Shown piece after piece: positions 17,388 through 26,942 of a stretch of 64,000 nt of DNA. The position numbers were made by a program, and so were the translations under genes. Position 1 is the first letter of the stretch; every line of letters begins with the position of its first letter. Origin of the DNA: Thermoanaerobaculia bacterium (GTDB taxonomy: Bacteria > Acidobacteriota > Thermoanaerobaculia > Multivoradales > J023); assembly GCA_030431255.1 (NCBI GenBank), contig JAUIJL010000001.1, forward strand, positions 682,001 through 746,000, in the 5' to 3' direction. Under the pieces are notes generated by a model. The model worked only from the letters and a program-made list of their open reading frames with translations. It was not told the DNA's origin and ran no database searches.

Positions 17388-17466
17388 CACATCGAGGCCC
17401 TGGCTCGTTTGCCACGAGAACGGCGAGCTGGAATGACCTTTCGAGGCCAAGAAGGGAAGCGCTGGA

Positions 17467-19665
17467 ATGGCGGGAGCGCAGAGCTTGCAGGTAAAACCGT
17501 CGGGCACGGCCCAATTGGGTACGTTCCTGGGGGTCTTTACCCCCTCTATCTTGACCATCCTCGGCGTTGTTCTGTTTTTGAGGACAGGCTGGATGGTCGC
17601 GAATGTGGGTTTGATGGCCGCGCTGGCCATCGTTGCTTTGGCCCATTTGATCACCATCAGCACGGCGCTGTCGGTCTCGGCGGTCGCCACCAACATGCAC
17701 GTGGGTGCCGGGGGAGCATATTTCATGATCTCCCGATCCCTCGGGCTGGAGCTCGGGGGGGCGATTGGGGTTCCGCTCTTCTTGGCTCAGACCTTCTCAG
17801 TGACCCTCTACAGCTTCGGTTTTGTAGAAAGTCTAGAGCTTTTCTGGCCCGACATCCCACAGCGTCCTGTGGCGGCGATCACCGTGTTGGCGGTCGCTCT
17901 GGTGGCGGGCCGTAGCGCCACCCTGGCATTGCGGCTTCAGCTACCGATCATGGTCGCCATCCTCGGAGCTTTGATCTCGTTGGTGGCGGGGGCGAGCAGC
18001 AGCGCCCAGGAATCGATTCAACCCTTTGACGGCATCGAAGGTGGATTGGGGTTCTGGGCGGTCTTTGCGGTGTTCTTTCCCGCGGTGACGGGCATCATGG
18101 CGGGAGTCAGCCTTTCCGGCGATCTGAAGGACCCGAAGAAGAGCATCCCCGTCGGCACACTGATCGCTGTCGGAGTGGGTTTCTTGGTCTATCTCCTGGT
18201 GCCGGTGGTGTTGGCGCTCGCCGCGTCGCCGGAGTCCCTGGGCAGCAACAACCTGATCTGGTTCGATATTGCCGCAGTGGAGTGGTTGATCATCCCCGGC
18301 CTGCTGGGTGCGATCCTCTCCTCCGCAGCGGGCAGCATTCTCGGCGCTCCGAGAACGCTGGAGGCATTGATCGAAGACCGAGTCTTGCCGCGCCCGCCGG
18401 AGAAGATCCTGGGCATGAAGCTCACCACCGGCGAAGCCGCGCACTGGCTATCGACGGCGGTGGCCTTGGCCGCCGTCGGCCTGGGTGGGCTCAACGCGGT
18501 GGCCCCGGTGTTGACCATGTTCTTTCTCACCACCTACGGCATGGTAAATCTGGTGGCCGGCCTCGAGCAGCTGAGCGGCGCGCCCGCCTACCGACCATCG
18601 ATCCACGTGCCTTGGTTTGTCTCATTGGGCGGCGCGGTCAGCTGTATTTGGGTCATGTCGCTGATCAACGTCTGGGCAGCGATCGTTGCGTTGACGGTTG
18701 AGGTGGCGGTGTATGTGGCGTTGCGCCGTAGATCCCTCAGCGCCTCTTGGGGCGATCTCCGCTACGGTGCTCTCATCTCCTTGGCACGGGTCACGCTTCT
18801 CAAGCTCAAACGATTGCCGGTGGACCCGAGAAATTGGCGCCCGCACATCCTGATCTTCGTTACTGGAGAGCCCCGCAAACACCTGGATCTGCTGCGTTTC
18901 TCGGCTTGGCTGAACCAAAATCGAGGCCTGCTGACCTTGTGCAAAATCATGGTCGGAGATTTGGAGGCTCTGGCGCACACCTCCGACGCCGCCACCCGAG
19001 AGACTGATCGTTTTCTCGACGACGAGGGGGTTTTGGCTTTTGCCGAGACGGAGATCGTGCCGTCATTTGAAAGCGGGGTGCTGGCCATCGCCCAAGCCAA
19101 TGGGATCGCCGGCATTTCCTCGAATACACTGATGTTCGGCTGGAGTGAGCAACCCGAGCGCATGTTGTCGATTCTGCGGGTCGTCCGGCAGGCCGAATCC
19201 CTCGGGAAGTCCAGCGTGGTGTGCCGGATCGCCCCTCGTCGGTGGTCGGCGAAGCTCAAACGGATCGATGTTTGGTGGGGTGGTCTGCAGAACAACGGCG
19301 ATATGTTGTTGCTCTTTGCCTATCTCATTTCTGTGAACTCGGAATGGTCAGACGCCAAGATCAACGTGAAAACCGTCGCCAGCAACGCCATGACCCATGA
19401 TCAAACCGATCGCGGTCTCCGTGAGCTGATTCAACGCTGTCGAATCAAAGCCGAGCCCAAGGTGATCCAGCGGGCGACCGGCGAGACGGTTCAGAGCATT
19501 ATCCAAGCCGAATCCCGGGATGCGGACCTCGTTTTTCTCGGTCTGCAAAGCGCGGCGGCGGGTGAGGAGGAGGCCTATTACGAAAGGCTACAGGAGCTGG
19601 TCGGAGATTTGCCGACGGTGATTCTTGTGCGTGCCGCCGGTGATTTCGCTGGACATCTGCTCTAG
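17467..19665 (+). CDS. SLC12-like cation-chloride / amino-acid permease family transporter
   Basis: 732 residues. The first 450 hold about twelve membrane segments of the APC superfamily. TM1 reads ILTILGVVLFLRTGWMVANV, which is characteristic of the Na-K-Cl cotransporter (SLC12) branch, and TM6 contains FPAVTGIMAGVSLSGDLKDP. The C-terminal 280 residues are a soluble cytoplasmic domain resembling the SLC12 regulatory tail. The ion coupling cannot be deduced from sequence. A purine-rich Shine-Dalgarno (GAAGGGAAG) precedes the ATG. It follows a strong terminator, so it has its own promoter. Confidence 0.88.
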   Translation: MAGAQSLQVKPSGTAQLGTFLGVFTPSILTILGVVLFLRTGWMVANVGLMAALAIVALAHLITISTALSVSAVATNMHVGAGGAYFMISRSLGLELGGAIGVPLFLAQTFSVTLYSFGFVESLELFWPDIPQRPVAAITVLAVALVAGRSATLALRLQLPIMVAILGALISLVAGASSSAQESIQPFDGIEGGLGFWAVFAVFFPAVTGIMAGVSLSGDLKDPKKSIPVGTLIAVGVGFLVYLLVPVVLALAASPESLGSNNLIWFDIAAVEWLIIPGLLGAILSSAAGSILGAPRTLEALIEDRVLPRPPEKILGMKLTTGEAAHWLSTAVALAAVGLGGLNAVAPVLTMFFLTTYGMVNLVAGLEQLSGAPAYRPSIHVPWFVSLGGAVSCIWVMSLINVWAAIVALTVEVAVYVALRRRSLSASWGDLRYGALISLARVTLLKLKRLPVDPRNWRPHILIFVTGEPRKHLDLLRFSAWLNQNRGLLTLCKIMVGDLEALAHTSDAATRETDRFLDDEGVLAFAETEIVPSFESGVLAIAQANGIAGISSNTLMFGWSEQPERMLSILRVVRQAESLGKSSVVCRIAPRRWSAKLKRIDVWWGGLQNNGDMLLLFAYLISVNSEWSDAKINVKTVASNAMTHDQTDRGLRELIQRCRIKAEPKVIQRATGETVQSIIQAESRDADLVFLGLQSAAAGEEEAYYERLQELVGDLPTVILVRAAGDFAGHLL

Positions 19666-19808
19666 CTGATGACATCCGATTCCCTCCCCTGAGCCGTAGG
19701 CATGTCAGCGGCTGGTAGGCCCCATCAGCGGGTCGTCGGCAAGTAGACTTTTTTTGCAGACCTTTCTCATTGATCCAAATAGAGCAGGACCGACACAGCG
19801 AGGATTCT

Positions 19809-20642
19809 ATGCGCTTGGCATTGGCACAAATTTCATCGAATGCGGATCGGCAAAAGAGCTTGGCCCGGGTGCTCAGAGCCATGGACGAGGCAGGGGCCGC
19901 AGGGGCCGACTTGGTGGTCTTTCCGGAGGTAGTGTTGGATCCCTTCTTTCCGGCCGACCGGGGAACGTCAGCCTGTCAGGTGGCAGCAAAGGCATTAGCG
20001 GAGACGATTCCCGGACCCGTCTCCCGGGAGATCTCGAAAAAGGCCAAAGAGCACGGCATGGTGACCGTGTTCAATCTCTACGAACGGGACGGCGATCGAT
20101 TTTTCGACAGCTCTCCGGTTTTCGACGCCGACGGCTCGCTGCTTGGTGTGACCCGTATGGTGCACATCACCGACTACGAAGGATTTCACGAGCAGGACTA
20201 CTACGATCCCGGGGACACGGGGGCGCCGGTCTACGACACCCGGGTGGGGCGGATCGGCGTGGCGATTTGCTACGACCGCCATTATCCGGAATACATGCGA
20301 GCCTTGGGCGTGGCCGGCGCGGATTTGGTGGTCATTCCTCAAGCGGGAACGGTCGGCGAATGGCCGGAAGGGCTGTTCGAGGCGGAGGTACGAACGGCGG
20401 CTTTTCAGAACGGCTACTTCGCCGCGTTGTGCAACCGGGTCGGAGTGGAAGAGAAGCTGACCTTCGCGGGGGAGTCCTTCGTCTCGGATCCGAACGGGCG
20501 AATTCTCGCCGTGGGAGCGACCCTCGAGGAGGATCTGGTGATGGTCGACCTGGATTTAAGCCTATGCACGAGCTCCGCCGGCCGTGAGCTCTTCTTGCGA
20601 GATCGCCGTCCCGAGCTCTACGGTGGGTGGGTGGGCCAATGA
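19809..20642 (+). CDS. Carbon-nitrogen hydrolase (nitrilase superfamily)
   Basis: 277 residues from ATG 19809 (GAGG five bases upstream). An upstream TTG would add 13 residues without a ribosome site. The nitrilase fold is clear: E40 in VVFPEVVLDPF and nucleophile C154 in VAICYDRHYPEYMRAL. The third catalytic position, normally a Lys in an R-K-x-H segment, reads RMVHI, placing Met117 where Lys is expected. Overall it resembles N-carbamoylputrescine amidase and beta-ureidopropionase relatives. Its stop overlaps the next gene by four bases. Amide-hydrolase activity is uncertain because of the missing Lys. Confidence 0.85.
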   Translation: MRLALAQISSNADRQKSLARVLRAMDEAGAAGADLVVFPEVVLDPFFPADRGTSACQVAAKALAETIPGPVSREISKKAKEHGMVTVFNLYERDGDRFFDSSPVFDADGSLLGVTRMVHITDYEGFHEQDYYDPGDTGAPVYDTRVGRIGVAICYDRHYPEYMRALGVAGADLVVIPQAGTVGEWPEGLFEAEVRTAAFQNGYFAALCNRVGVEEKLTFAGESFVSDPNGRILAVGATLEEDLVMVDLDLSLCTSSAGRELFLRDRRPELYGGWVGQ

Positions 20643-21319
20643 GCACGCCAATAAGCACGACAGTGAGCACGAAGACCCACACCATCGCCGCCCTGACCCA
20701 TGGGGAGTATCTGGTCGAGCCGACCGGCACGAAGACATCGCCTCTGCTGGTGGGATTCCACGGCTACGGGGAAACCGCCCATGAGCACCTCGCCGAGCTC
20801 AAGACCGTGCCGGGCATCGAGCGTTGGACGCTCTGTGCGATTCAAGGACTGAATCCGTTCTACAAACGCTCGACCGGCGAGGTCGTGCGCAGCTGGATGA
20901 CCAAGGAGAATAGGGAGCTCGCGATCGAGGACAACATCCGCTATGTCGCGTCTGTCATTGCGGAGGTCCGTCGAGCTTACGGAGCCGACGAGCGATTGGT
21001 GTTTTCGGGTTTCTCCCAAGGGGTCGCCATGACTTGGCGTGCGGCGGTGCGTTGTGGATTTCCTTGCCACGGTGTGTTGGCTCTGGCCGGGGATGTGCCG
21101 GCGGAGGTCCCCGAATGGTCCGGGGGCAGCTTGCCTCCGACCCTGCTCGCTCGAGGGCTCAAGGATCCATGGTATTCCGAAGCCAAGATGGAAGCTGACT
21201 TGGCGGCTCTGAGGTCTCTCGACACCGAAGTCAGCACCTGCGAATTCGACGACGGCCACGTGTGGCACGACGACTATCGGCAAGCCGCGGGTAAATTTCT
21301 GGCCGAGATCGCGGCTTGA
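20639..21319 (+). CDS. Alpha/beta hydrolase, phospholipase/carboxylesterase type
   Basis: 226 residues from ATG 20639, whose ATGA overlaps the nitrilase stop. The nucleophile elbow is GFSQG (Ser about residue 125), with the oxyanion segment VGFHGYGE near residue 40. The likely acid is Asp in ARGLKDPWYS, and the His is in DDGHVWHDD. This is the small esterase family that includes YpfH and acyl-protein thioesterase relatives. The first twelve codons are a 12-base tandem repeat (S-T-P-I, S-T-T-V, S-T-K-T). The ester substrate is unknown. Confidence 0.83.
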   Translation: MSTPISTTVSTKTHTIAALTHGEYLVEPTGTKTSPLLVGFHGYGETAHEHLAELKTVPGIERWTLCAIQGLNPFYKRSTGEVVRSWMTKENRELAIEDNIRYVASVIAEVRRAYGADERLVFSGFSQGVAMTWRAAVRCGFPCHGVLALAGDVPAEVPEWSGGSLPPTLLARGLKDPWYSEAKMEADLAALRSLDTEVSTCEFDDGHVWHDDYRQAAGKFLAEIAA

Positions 21320-22758
21320 CCCGAGCGGCGAAGCCCGGCGCCGGCTCGACCCAGGATTGGAATCTGCGGCCGGACGCCTTTCTCGAGCCCAAAGGGGTGG
21401 ACTGGCTCGCCCGCACGGTGCTCGATATCTTCTATCGCAAAGTTACCGTTCAAGGTGTCGATCAGGTGCCGAGGTCCGGGGGTGTCGTTTTCGTCGGCAA
21501 CCACGTTAGTGGTCTTCTAGATCCGGCGATTTTCATGGCCTACCTGCCTCGGCGGAGCCGATTCCTCGGCAAGTCGACGCTGTGGAAGATCGTGGCTTTG
21601 AGGCCTTTTCTGAAGCTGGCCGCGGCCATTCCCGTCTATCGACGTCAGGATCCCGGAGTCGACCAAAGCAAGAACGCCGATACTTTTGCTCGCTGTCACC
21701 AAGCCCTCGCGGCCGGAGGCACCATCGCGCTCTTCCCCGAGGGCCGAAGTCACAACGAGCCGGCCTTGGTGCCCCTCAAGACCGGCGTGGCTCGAATCGT
21801 TCTCCAGTCTTTGTATCTATTTCCGGGATTAGAGGTCAGCATCGTACCGGTCGGGCTGACGTTCGATGACAAGACGCGTTTTCGGAGCCGACTCCTGGTC
21901 AAGGTCGGCGAGCCGATTCGACCCGCCTCGCCGCCGGATCCGGAAAGCGAGGCCTTCTGGCAAGCGGCCCTGGAGCTGACCGAACAGGTCCGCGAAGGGC
22001 TGGAGGCGGTCACACTGAATTACCCTTCGTGGGAAGAGGCTCGTTTGATCGAGCGGGCTGCCTCCATATTTGCCCGCCCGGTGCTGGAAGCGCCGGCGGA
22101 GCAGGCTTTGGCCGACGCTTTCGCCACCCAGCAAATTTTCATAGATGGTTACGAAAAGTTGCTGGAAGTCTGCCCGGACGAGGTGCATCGAGTGGCCGCC
22201 GAGGTGAAGGCCTACGACCTCGAGCTGGCAAGTCTGAGACTTAGGGACGAGCAAGTTGCCGCCCGGTATACACCGGAGAAGATTTGGCAATTCACCCTCA
22301 AAAGTCTATTGCTGATTTGTTTTCGCCTGCCCTTGGGAGCGCTGGGCTCGGTGATTCACTACGTCCCCTACCGACTCACCGGGCTCATCGCGAGCCGGCT
22401 CACCGATAGCCCGGATGTGGCCTCGACGTATAAGGTCTTCCCAGCCCTCGTGCTCTACCCTTTGAATTGGATAATTTGGGCCGTCATCGGATGGGCTTCG
22501 GTCTTCTGGGTTTTTGGGCAGACCGATTTCTGGACGGGCGCGGTTCTCGCCGCCACGATTTTCTTGGTCGGGCCGATCACCGGCTATTTCGCCATCCAGC
22601 TTCACCAGCGGACGGATCTCTTCCTTGAGCAAGCGCGAGCATTCCTATTGCTGCGCAGCAGCCAAAAGAGGATCCTCGCCCTCAAACAGCGTCGGCTAGG
22701 GTTGGTGGCCCGGGTCGGAGAGCTGGCAGAAGCCTATCGCCGATCCGGGCCGAGCTGA
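21316..22758 (+). CDS. 1-acylglycerol-3-phosphate acyltransferase (PlsC-like) with C-terminal membrane domain
   Basis: 480 residues from a TTG whose TTGA overlaps the esterase stop. The acyltransferase signature is complete: NHVSGLLD (H-x4-D) near residue 62 and FPEGRSH near residue 140. The domain ends near residue 240. A helical linker follows, and the last 170 residues contain about four membrane segments. It would acylate lysophosphatidic acid or a related lipid at the inner membrane. The coupled nitrilase-esterase-acyltransferase trio suggests acyl-chain turnover, but this is inference. Confidence 0.85.
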   Translation: MTRAAKPGAGSTQDWNLRPDAFLEPKGVDWLARTVLDIFYRKVTVQGVDQVPRSGGVVFVGNHVSGLLDPAIFMAYLPRRSRFLGKSTLWKIVALRPFLKLAAAIPVYRRQDPGVDQSKNADTFARCHQALAAGGTIALFPEGRSHNEPALVPLKTGVARIVLQSLYLFPGLEVSIVPVGLTFDDKTRFRSRLLVKVGEPIRPASPPDPESEAFWQAALELTEQVREGLEAVTLNYPSWEEARLIERAASIFARPVLEAPAEQALADAFATQQIFIDGYEKLLEVCPDEVHRVAAEVKAYDLELASLRLRDEQVAARYTPEKIWQFTLKSLLLICFRLPLGALGSVIHYVPYRLTGLIASRLTDSPDVASTYKVFPALVLYPLNWIIWAVIGWASVFWVFGQTDFWTGAVLAATIFLVGPITGYFAIQLHQRTDLFLEQARAFLLLRSSQKRILALKQRRLGLVARVGELAEAYRRSGPS

Positions 22759-22765
22759 GGCACTA

Positions 22766-22813
22766 TCCAATTCAACCTGGGTCCAATTCAACCCGGGTCC
22801 AATCCAACTTCGG
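22766..22813. repeat. 16-bp tandem repeat, three units
   Basis: TCCAATTCAACCTGGG-type units occur at 22766, 22782 and 22798, filling the short gap between two convergent genes almost completely. Confidence 0.75.
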
Positions 22814-24004
22814 TCAGTCGGTCCCGACGCGGTTCAGCTTGTTTTTCAACTCACGAATCCGTGCTTCGCGCTCTTCGCGCAGCTGCTTGATGAGGTCTTG
22901 GTGGTCCCGAAATTCCAACTTCTTGCTCAGGCTATAGACCCTGGGGAATCGTTGCACCTCGCCATGGTCGTTGAATTCGAGGGCGCCGGTCACACCCGGA
23001 TACTCTTTGATGGCATCCCGGAGGCCGCGGCGCAGCTCGCTGGCGATGGCCGGGCGACCGGCCGCGGCGTTGGCTAAGACCTGGAGGCTGTCGTAGCCCT
23101 CGGCAGCCAAATGAGAGGGCGGCTCGCCGTGGGCCGAGGTGTATTTTTCGATGAATGCCTGGCCCGGCTCGTGGTTTGCGTCGATCGGGGTGTAGGCAAA
23201 GAGCACACCGCGGGCTCGGTTTCCCATGGACTCCAGGGTGGCGGGATTGGCAAAGCTTTGGGGAGCCAGGATCTTGCCTTTGAAGCTCGCATCCTTCAGC
23301 TTCTGCACCGTCTCCTCCAGCCAGGGGCCGTCACCGTTGAGCACCACCACGCCGGGAGCTTTCGCCCGAACCTCCTCGATGGTCGGCGTCAGATCCGCTC
23401 CCTGGGCGGAAGCGTCGATCAAGCCGATGACCTCACCCTTTAGGTTCTCGAAGGTCGGCTGGAATCCCTCGCTCATGGTCTCGGTGAAACGGTCGTCCTG
23501 ACCCAGCACGACGGCGGTTTTCGTCCGCAGGTCTTGCTTGGCGAAAGAAGCGAGCTTGGAGCCGATTTCCGCATCGGACACAGAAAGTCGGTAGACGTGT
23601 TTGGAAGACTCCGCCAATCGTTGGTCTCCAACGGACGGCAGCATCAGAATTTTCTCTTCCGCCTCCGCCACTTGGGCCAAGACCCTCGCTTCCGCGGCCG
23701 ACAGCCCGCCGATAGCGGCGACGGCTTTTTCATCCTGGTACAGCTCAGTGAGCAAGCGGCCGGCGGTTTCCGGATCTCCGGCGCTGTCTCGAACCAAGAG
23801 CTCAATGCGGCCCTCGCTGGGCTCGTTCAGATCGGCGAGGGCGAGCTCGATGCCCTTCAATGCCGCCTCGCCGGCCGCCTGATTGGGCCCGCTCAGGGGC
23901 AGGATGACCCCGACCCTCAAGGTTTCCGGTTTACAGCCGGCCAGGGCTAAGGTCGTCAGGACGACGGCCACCCAGGCCACTTTGATATGTGGATGTTTGA
24001 TCAT
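22814..24004 (-). CDS. Branched-chain-amino-acid-type binding lipoprotein (Peripla_BP_6)
   Basis: 396 residues from ATG 24004, preferred for its Shine-Dalgarno (GGAGAAG, five bases upstream) and because the signal sequence begins directly. The lipobox is LAGC near residue 24. The mature protein starts LRVGVILPLSGPNQAAGEAA, the classic first strand of Leu/Ile/Val-type binding proteins, and continues through both lobes. No permease or ATPase gene is nearby on either side. It may serve a distant transporter or act as a sensor. The ligand is unknown. Confidence 0.85.
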   Translation of the reverse strand: MIKHPHIKVAWVAVVLTTLALAGCKPETLRVGVILPLSGPNQAAGEAALKGIELALADLNEPSEGRIELLVRDSAGDPETAGRLLTELYQDEKAVAAIGGLSAAEARVLAQVAEAEEKILMLPSVGDQRLAESSKHVYRLSVSDAEIGSKLASFAKQDLRTKTAVVLGQDDRFTETMSEGFQPTFENLKGEVIGLIDASAQGADLTPTIEEVRAKAPGVVVLNGDGPWLEETVQKLKDASFKGKILAPQSFANPATLESMGNRARGVLFAYTPIDANHEPGQAFIEKYTSAHGEPPSHLAAEGYDSLQVLANAAAGRPAIASELRRGLRDAIKEYPGVTGALEFNDHGEVQRFPRVYSLSKKLEFRDHQDLIKQLREEREARIRELKNKLNRVGTD

Positions 24005-24216
24005 TGTGAGCTTCTCCATATTCATTTCAGCGACCCGAAGGAAATCCACCGGTGCTACCCCTTAGACCCGTCGTCGAGCCACAAGGTTCCAGCAGGAAAA
24101 TTGAAGTTGGGAATTTAGTACAACCTTGGAGCTTTAAACAGCCCCTTGGGATCGGAAGCGGACGCCTCGGGGTGAGTCGGAAAAGGGCGGCTGCAGATCC
24201 GGATTGAAGGGGGGGC

Positions 24217-24993
24217 CTAGGCCCCCGGAGGGCGATTCGTTTCTCGGCGAGCCTCGGCCCAGACCTGCTCTTCGTCGGAGCCGCCCAGGTCCGAGGTGCA
24301 ATATCTCTCTCGCCGCTCGTCGAGCAGCTGCATCACCCGGCGCCGAAACCGCACAAGGTCTTTGTCGTTCTCCAAGTCCAGACCTGCCGACATCTCCGCC
24401 TTGAGCTCAGAGAGCTGAAGGGCCTCGAAACGCATGCGCACGGGTTGAAAGAAATTCGGGATCTTCTGGCCGGGAACCTGGATGTGATGAAGGCCCTGGC
24501 TATAGGCGAGCAGCAGCTTGCCGTCGGGCAATCCGCGGATGAGATCGGCGATCCCGCCCCTGGTGCTCATCGGCCGTCCTTTTTTGTCGAGACCGTTCGC
24601 CCGCTTCATGCGTCCCTCGGGCAGAATGATGATCATCGAGTCGGGATCTTCCAGCGACTCGACGACCTGCTGCCAAGTGTTGTCACGCTCGCGGGTGACA
24701 GGGACGATATTGGCCGCGACCACCCGCCACATGAGACCGATCACCGGGCGGTCGATGGTGATCTTGGCGATGGGGATCGTGGCGTGGGAGGCCATCCGCC
24801 AGAGGAAGCGCGCCGGAACTTGACCGGCAAAAAGAAATTCGAAAAGGCTGGTGTGGTTGAGGATCGCCACCAGTCGGTAGGGCTGCCAGGGATCCTCCGG
24901 TATCTCTCCAACCCATTGGGACTCGTTTTTGTAGAAGCACTTCGAAAAGATTCGAAGCATCATCAGCACAACGAAGACGAAGGCGTTACGCAT
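24217..24993 (-). CDS. Acyltransferase (PlsC-like), variant motif
   Basis: 258 residues with an N-terminal membrane helix (residues 3-16). The acyltransferase block I reads NHTSLFE, so H47 is followed by Glu52 instead of the usual Asp. Block III is LPEGRMK. The rest of the fold (TIPIAKITIDRPVIG, and the C-terminal helical region) fits a glycerophosphate acyltransferase relative. It does not overlap its neighbours and appears to be a single-gene unit. Confidence 0.8.
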   Translation of the reverse strand: MRNAFVFVVLMMLRIFSKCFYKNESQWVGEIPEDPWQPYRLVAILNHTSLFEFLFAGQVPARFLWRMASHATIPIAKITIDRPVIGLMWRVVAANIVPVTRERDNTWQQVVESLEDPDSMIIILPEGRMKRANGLDKKGRPMSTRGGIADLIRGLPDGKLLLAYSQGLHHIQVPGQKIPNFFQPVRMRFEALQLSELKAEMSAGLDLENDKDLVRFRRRVMQLLDERRERYCTSDLGGSDEEQVWAEARRETNRPPGA

Positions 24994-25113
24994 ATGGAGT
25001 CGGGTCCGAGCAATTCAGGGCGGGGGGCTCCCGGTGAGCCTCTCTGTTGGCGCGAATTGTAGCGCATTCCAGAATTCCGTTCCGTGGAACGGGCTGGGCC
25101 CTTGGTCGTGACG

Positions 25114-25145
25114 AAAAAAGCCCCGATCCGGAAGGGTCGGGGCTT
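25114..25145 (-). terminator. Intrinsic terminator for ctp-type protease
   Basis: On the minus strand AAGCCCCGA (25145-25137) pairs with TCGGGGCTT (25126-25118), closing a ten-base loop. Together with the two pairing T residues it ends in a six-T run (25119-25114). It lies about 37 bases past the protease stop. Confidence 0.92.
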
Positions 25146-25182
25146 GGCCGGCTCCGGAACCGTCTCCGGTGTTGTCGGGGTA

Positions 25183-26835
25183 TTACTTCGAACCTTGGTC
25201 GTTGGTTTGCGGATCCAAGGTCGCTACGGCTCCGGCGCCGGTTTTGCCGAGACGTCGCCGCTGCTCCAAGAGGTCCGCGGCGTCGTCCATCAGCTCCAGG
25301 GCCTCTTGGATTTGCGTATCACCTTCGGAAAGGACCTGATGGGCGGCCTCGGTGCCGAATGCGGAGTTGAAGATGTCGGCGTGGATCTGACGAAGACTGT
25401 ATTCCCGGGCATCTTCGTCTTCCAGCATGTCCGTGATCGCTTCTTCGGTGGTCATGTCCTCTTTCACCACCCAAGCTTTGAACTCATCCAAAATACCGGG
25501 TGGAGGTGTCCAAGCCCGATCTTTGATCTGATGCTCGTTGTGATAGTCGACCCCGAATTGGAAGTAGGCGTTGTGGGCAAAGAGCGCGGTCAGAATTTGC
25601 GGACCGTCTGGAATTTCAATCTCGACGTCCGGAGTAATGCCGCCGCCGCCGAAGACCGTACGTCCCAGGTCGGTACGGAACTCTTCCGCCGGTGGGGCGA
25701 CTTCCGGCACCTCATTGCCGCCCGAGCCGACGTCCGATCCCTGGCCGAAATGGGTGTAGTAGTCGTAGTAGGAAGAGTAGTCGCGTTGAATCAGTCGACC
25801 GGCGGGCGTGTAGTACTTCGCCGTGGTCAAGGCGATGCCGGAGCCGTAGGAGAGGTTGTAGACGGTTTGCACCAATCCCTTACCCCAGGTGGGGGTGCCG
25901 GCCACCAGACCAATGTCGTGATCCTGAATGGCCCCGGCGAGGATCTCCGCGGCAGAGGCGGTGCCGTTGTTGACCAAAACCACCACCGGCACATCGACCG
26001 GATCGTAGGCTCCGTCGGAGTAGAAGCTTTGGTAGGAATCGGAGAGCCGACCTCGGGTCTCGACGATCCGGGAATCCTTGGGCACGAAGAAATTCGACAC
26101 GGAAACAGTTTGATCCAACAATCCGCCGCCGTTGGATCTCAAGTCCAGCAGCAGATTTTGCATGCCTTGTTCTTGCAGATCGTCGAGGGCGTCTCGCATT
26201 TCACCGGCGGTGGAGCGGGAGAAATCGGTCAGGCGAATGTAGCCGGTTTCCGGGGTCATCATGTACGCGTAGCGCACGGTGTTCTGCGGGATCTGCGCCC
26301 GTGTGATGCTCAGATCGAGAGGGTTGTCCAGGCCGCGACGGGTGATGCCGATATTGACTTGGGTGCCCTTGGGGCCCTTGAGCTTGGTCACCGCCTCGTC
26401 GAGGCTCATGGTGTCTGTGGGCTCTCCCTCGATCACCGAGATGACGTCGCCCGCCCGCAAACCCATACGCCAAGCCGGCGTGCCCTCGATCGGGCTGATG
26501 ACCGTCAGCTCTCCGTTGCGCTTGGAGACTAGGATGCCCAGGCCGTAGAAGCTGGCGGCCTGGCGGTCTCGCATCTGCTGGTAGTCCTCGGGGGACAAGA
26601 AATTCGTATGCGGATCCAGGGTCCTGAGCATGCCTCGAATCGAGGCGTGTACGAGATCCTTGTATTCCACTTCGTGGCCGTATCCGGCGTGGACGACCTG
26701 TAAGAGCTCGGTGTAGAGACGTAGCTCGGCCTGAGCTTCTTCCGAAGCTGCCAAGAGCTTGTGACCGCCCAATCCACAGAAGAAGATTGAGCCGATGAAA
26801 ACGAGAATTGCGAGATTGCGCCAAGGTCTGCTCAT
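25183..26835 (-). CDS. S41 C-terminal processing peptidase
   Basis: 550 residues from ATG 26835, chosen because a membrane anchor (residues about 8-28) follows at once; an upstream GTG at 26916 would bury the anchor. The N-terminal cap domain precedes a PDZ domain (GLGILVSKRNGELTVISPI, then AGDVISVIEGEP). The protease core has the catalytic Ser in NNGTASAAEIL and the Lys in TPTWGKGLVQ. These enzymes cut exported proteins in the periplasm and appear in envelope quality control. The start lacks a Shine-Dalgarno, and a TATCAT (26848-26843) lies exactly at -10 distance from the ATG, hinting at a leaderless message. It diverges from tatA. Confidence 0.92.
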   Translation of the reverse strand: MSRPWRNLAILVFIGSIFFCGLGGHKLLAASEEAQAELRLYTELLQVVHAGYGHEVEYKDLVHASIRGMLRTLDPHTNFLSPEDYQQMRDRQAASFYGLGILVSKRNGELTVISPIEGTPAWRMGLRAGDVISVIEGEPTDTMSLDEAVTKLKGPKGTQVNIGITRRGLDNPLDLSITRAQIPQNTVRYAYMMTPETGYIRLTDFSRSTAGEMRDALDDLQEQGMQNLLLDLRSNGGGLLDQTVSVSNFFVPKDSRIVETRGRLSDSYQSFYSDGAYDPVDVPVVVLVNNGTASAAEILAGAIQDHDIGLVAGTPTWGKGLVQTVYNLSYGSGIALTTAKYYTPAGRLIQRDYSSYYDYYTHFGQGSDVGSGGNEVPEVAPPAEEFRTDLGRTVFGGGGITPDVEIEIPDGPQILTALFAHNAYFQFGVDYHNEHQIKDRAWTPPPGILDEFKAWVVKEDMTTEEAITDMLEDEDAREYSLRQIHADIFNSAFGTEAAHQVLSEGDTQIQEALELMDDAADLLEQRRRLGKTGAGAVATLDPQTNDQGSK

Positions 26836-26942
26836 GGCCGGAATGATACCACCGAAGGACCTGGGCTGGGCAGGGCCGGTACGGATGGGCATACCTTGAC
26901 TTTCGGTGGTAGGCACCCGATGATTGGCCGGAGGTCACACCG

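Noticed and set aside
25084-26532. 482-codon forward frame
   Set aside because: Antisense to the S41 protease, which has complete catalytic motifs and its own terminator.
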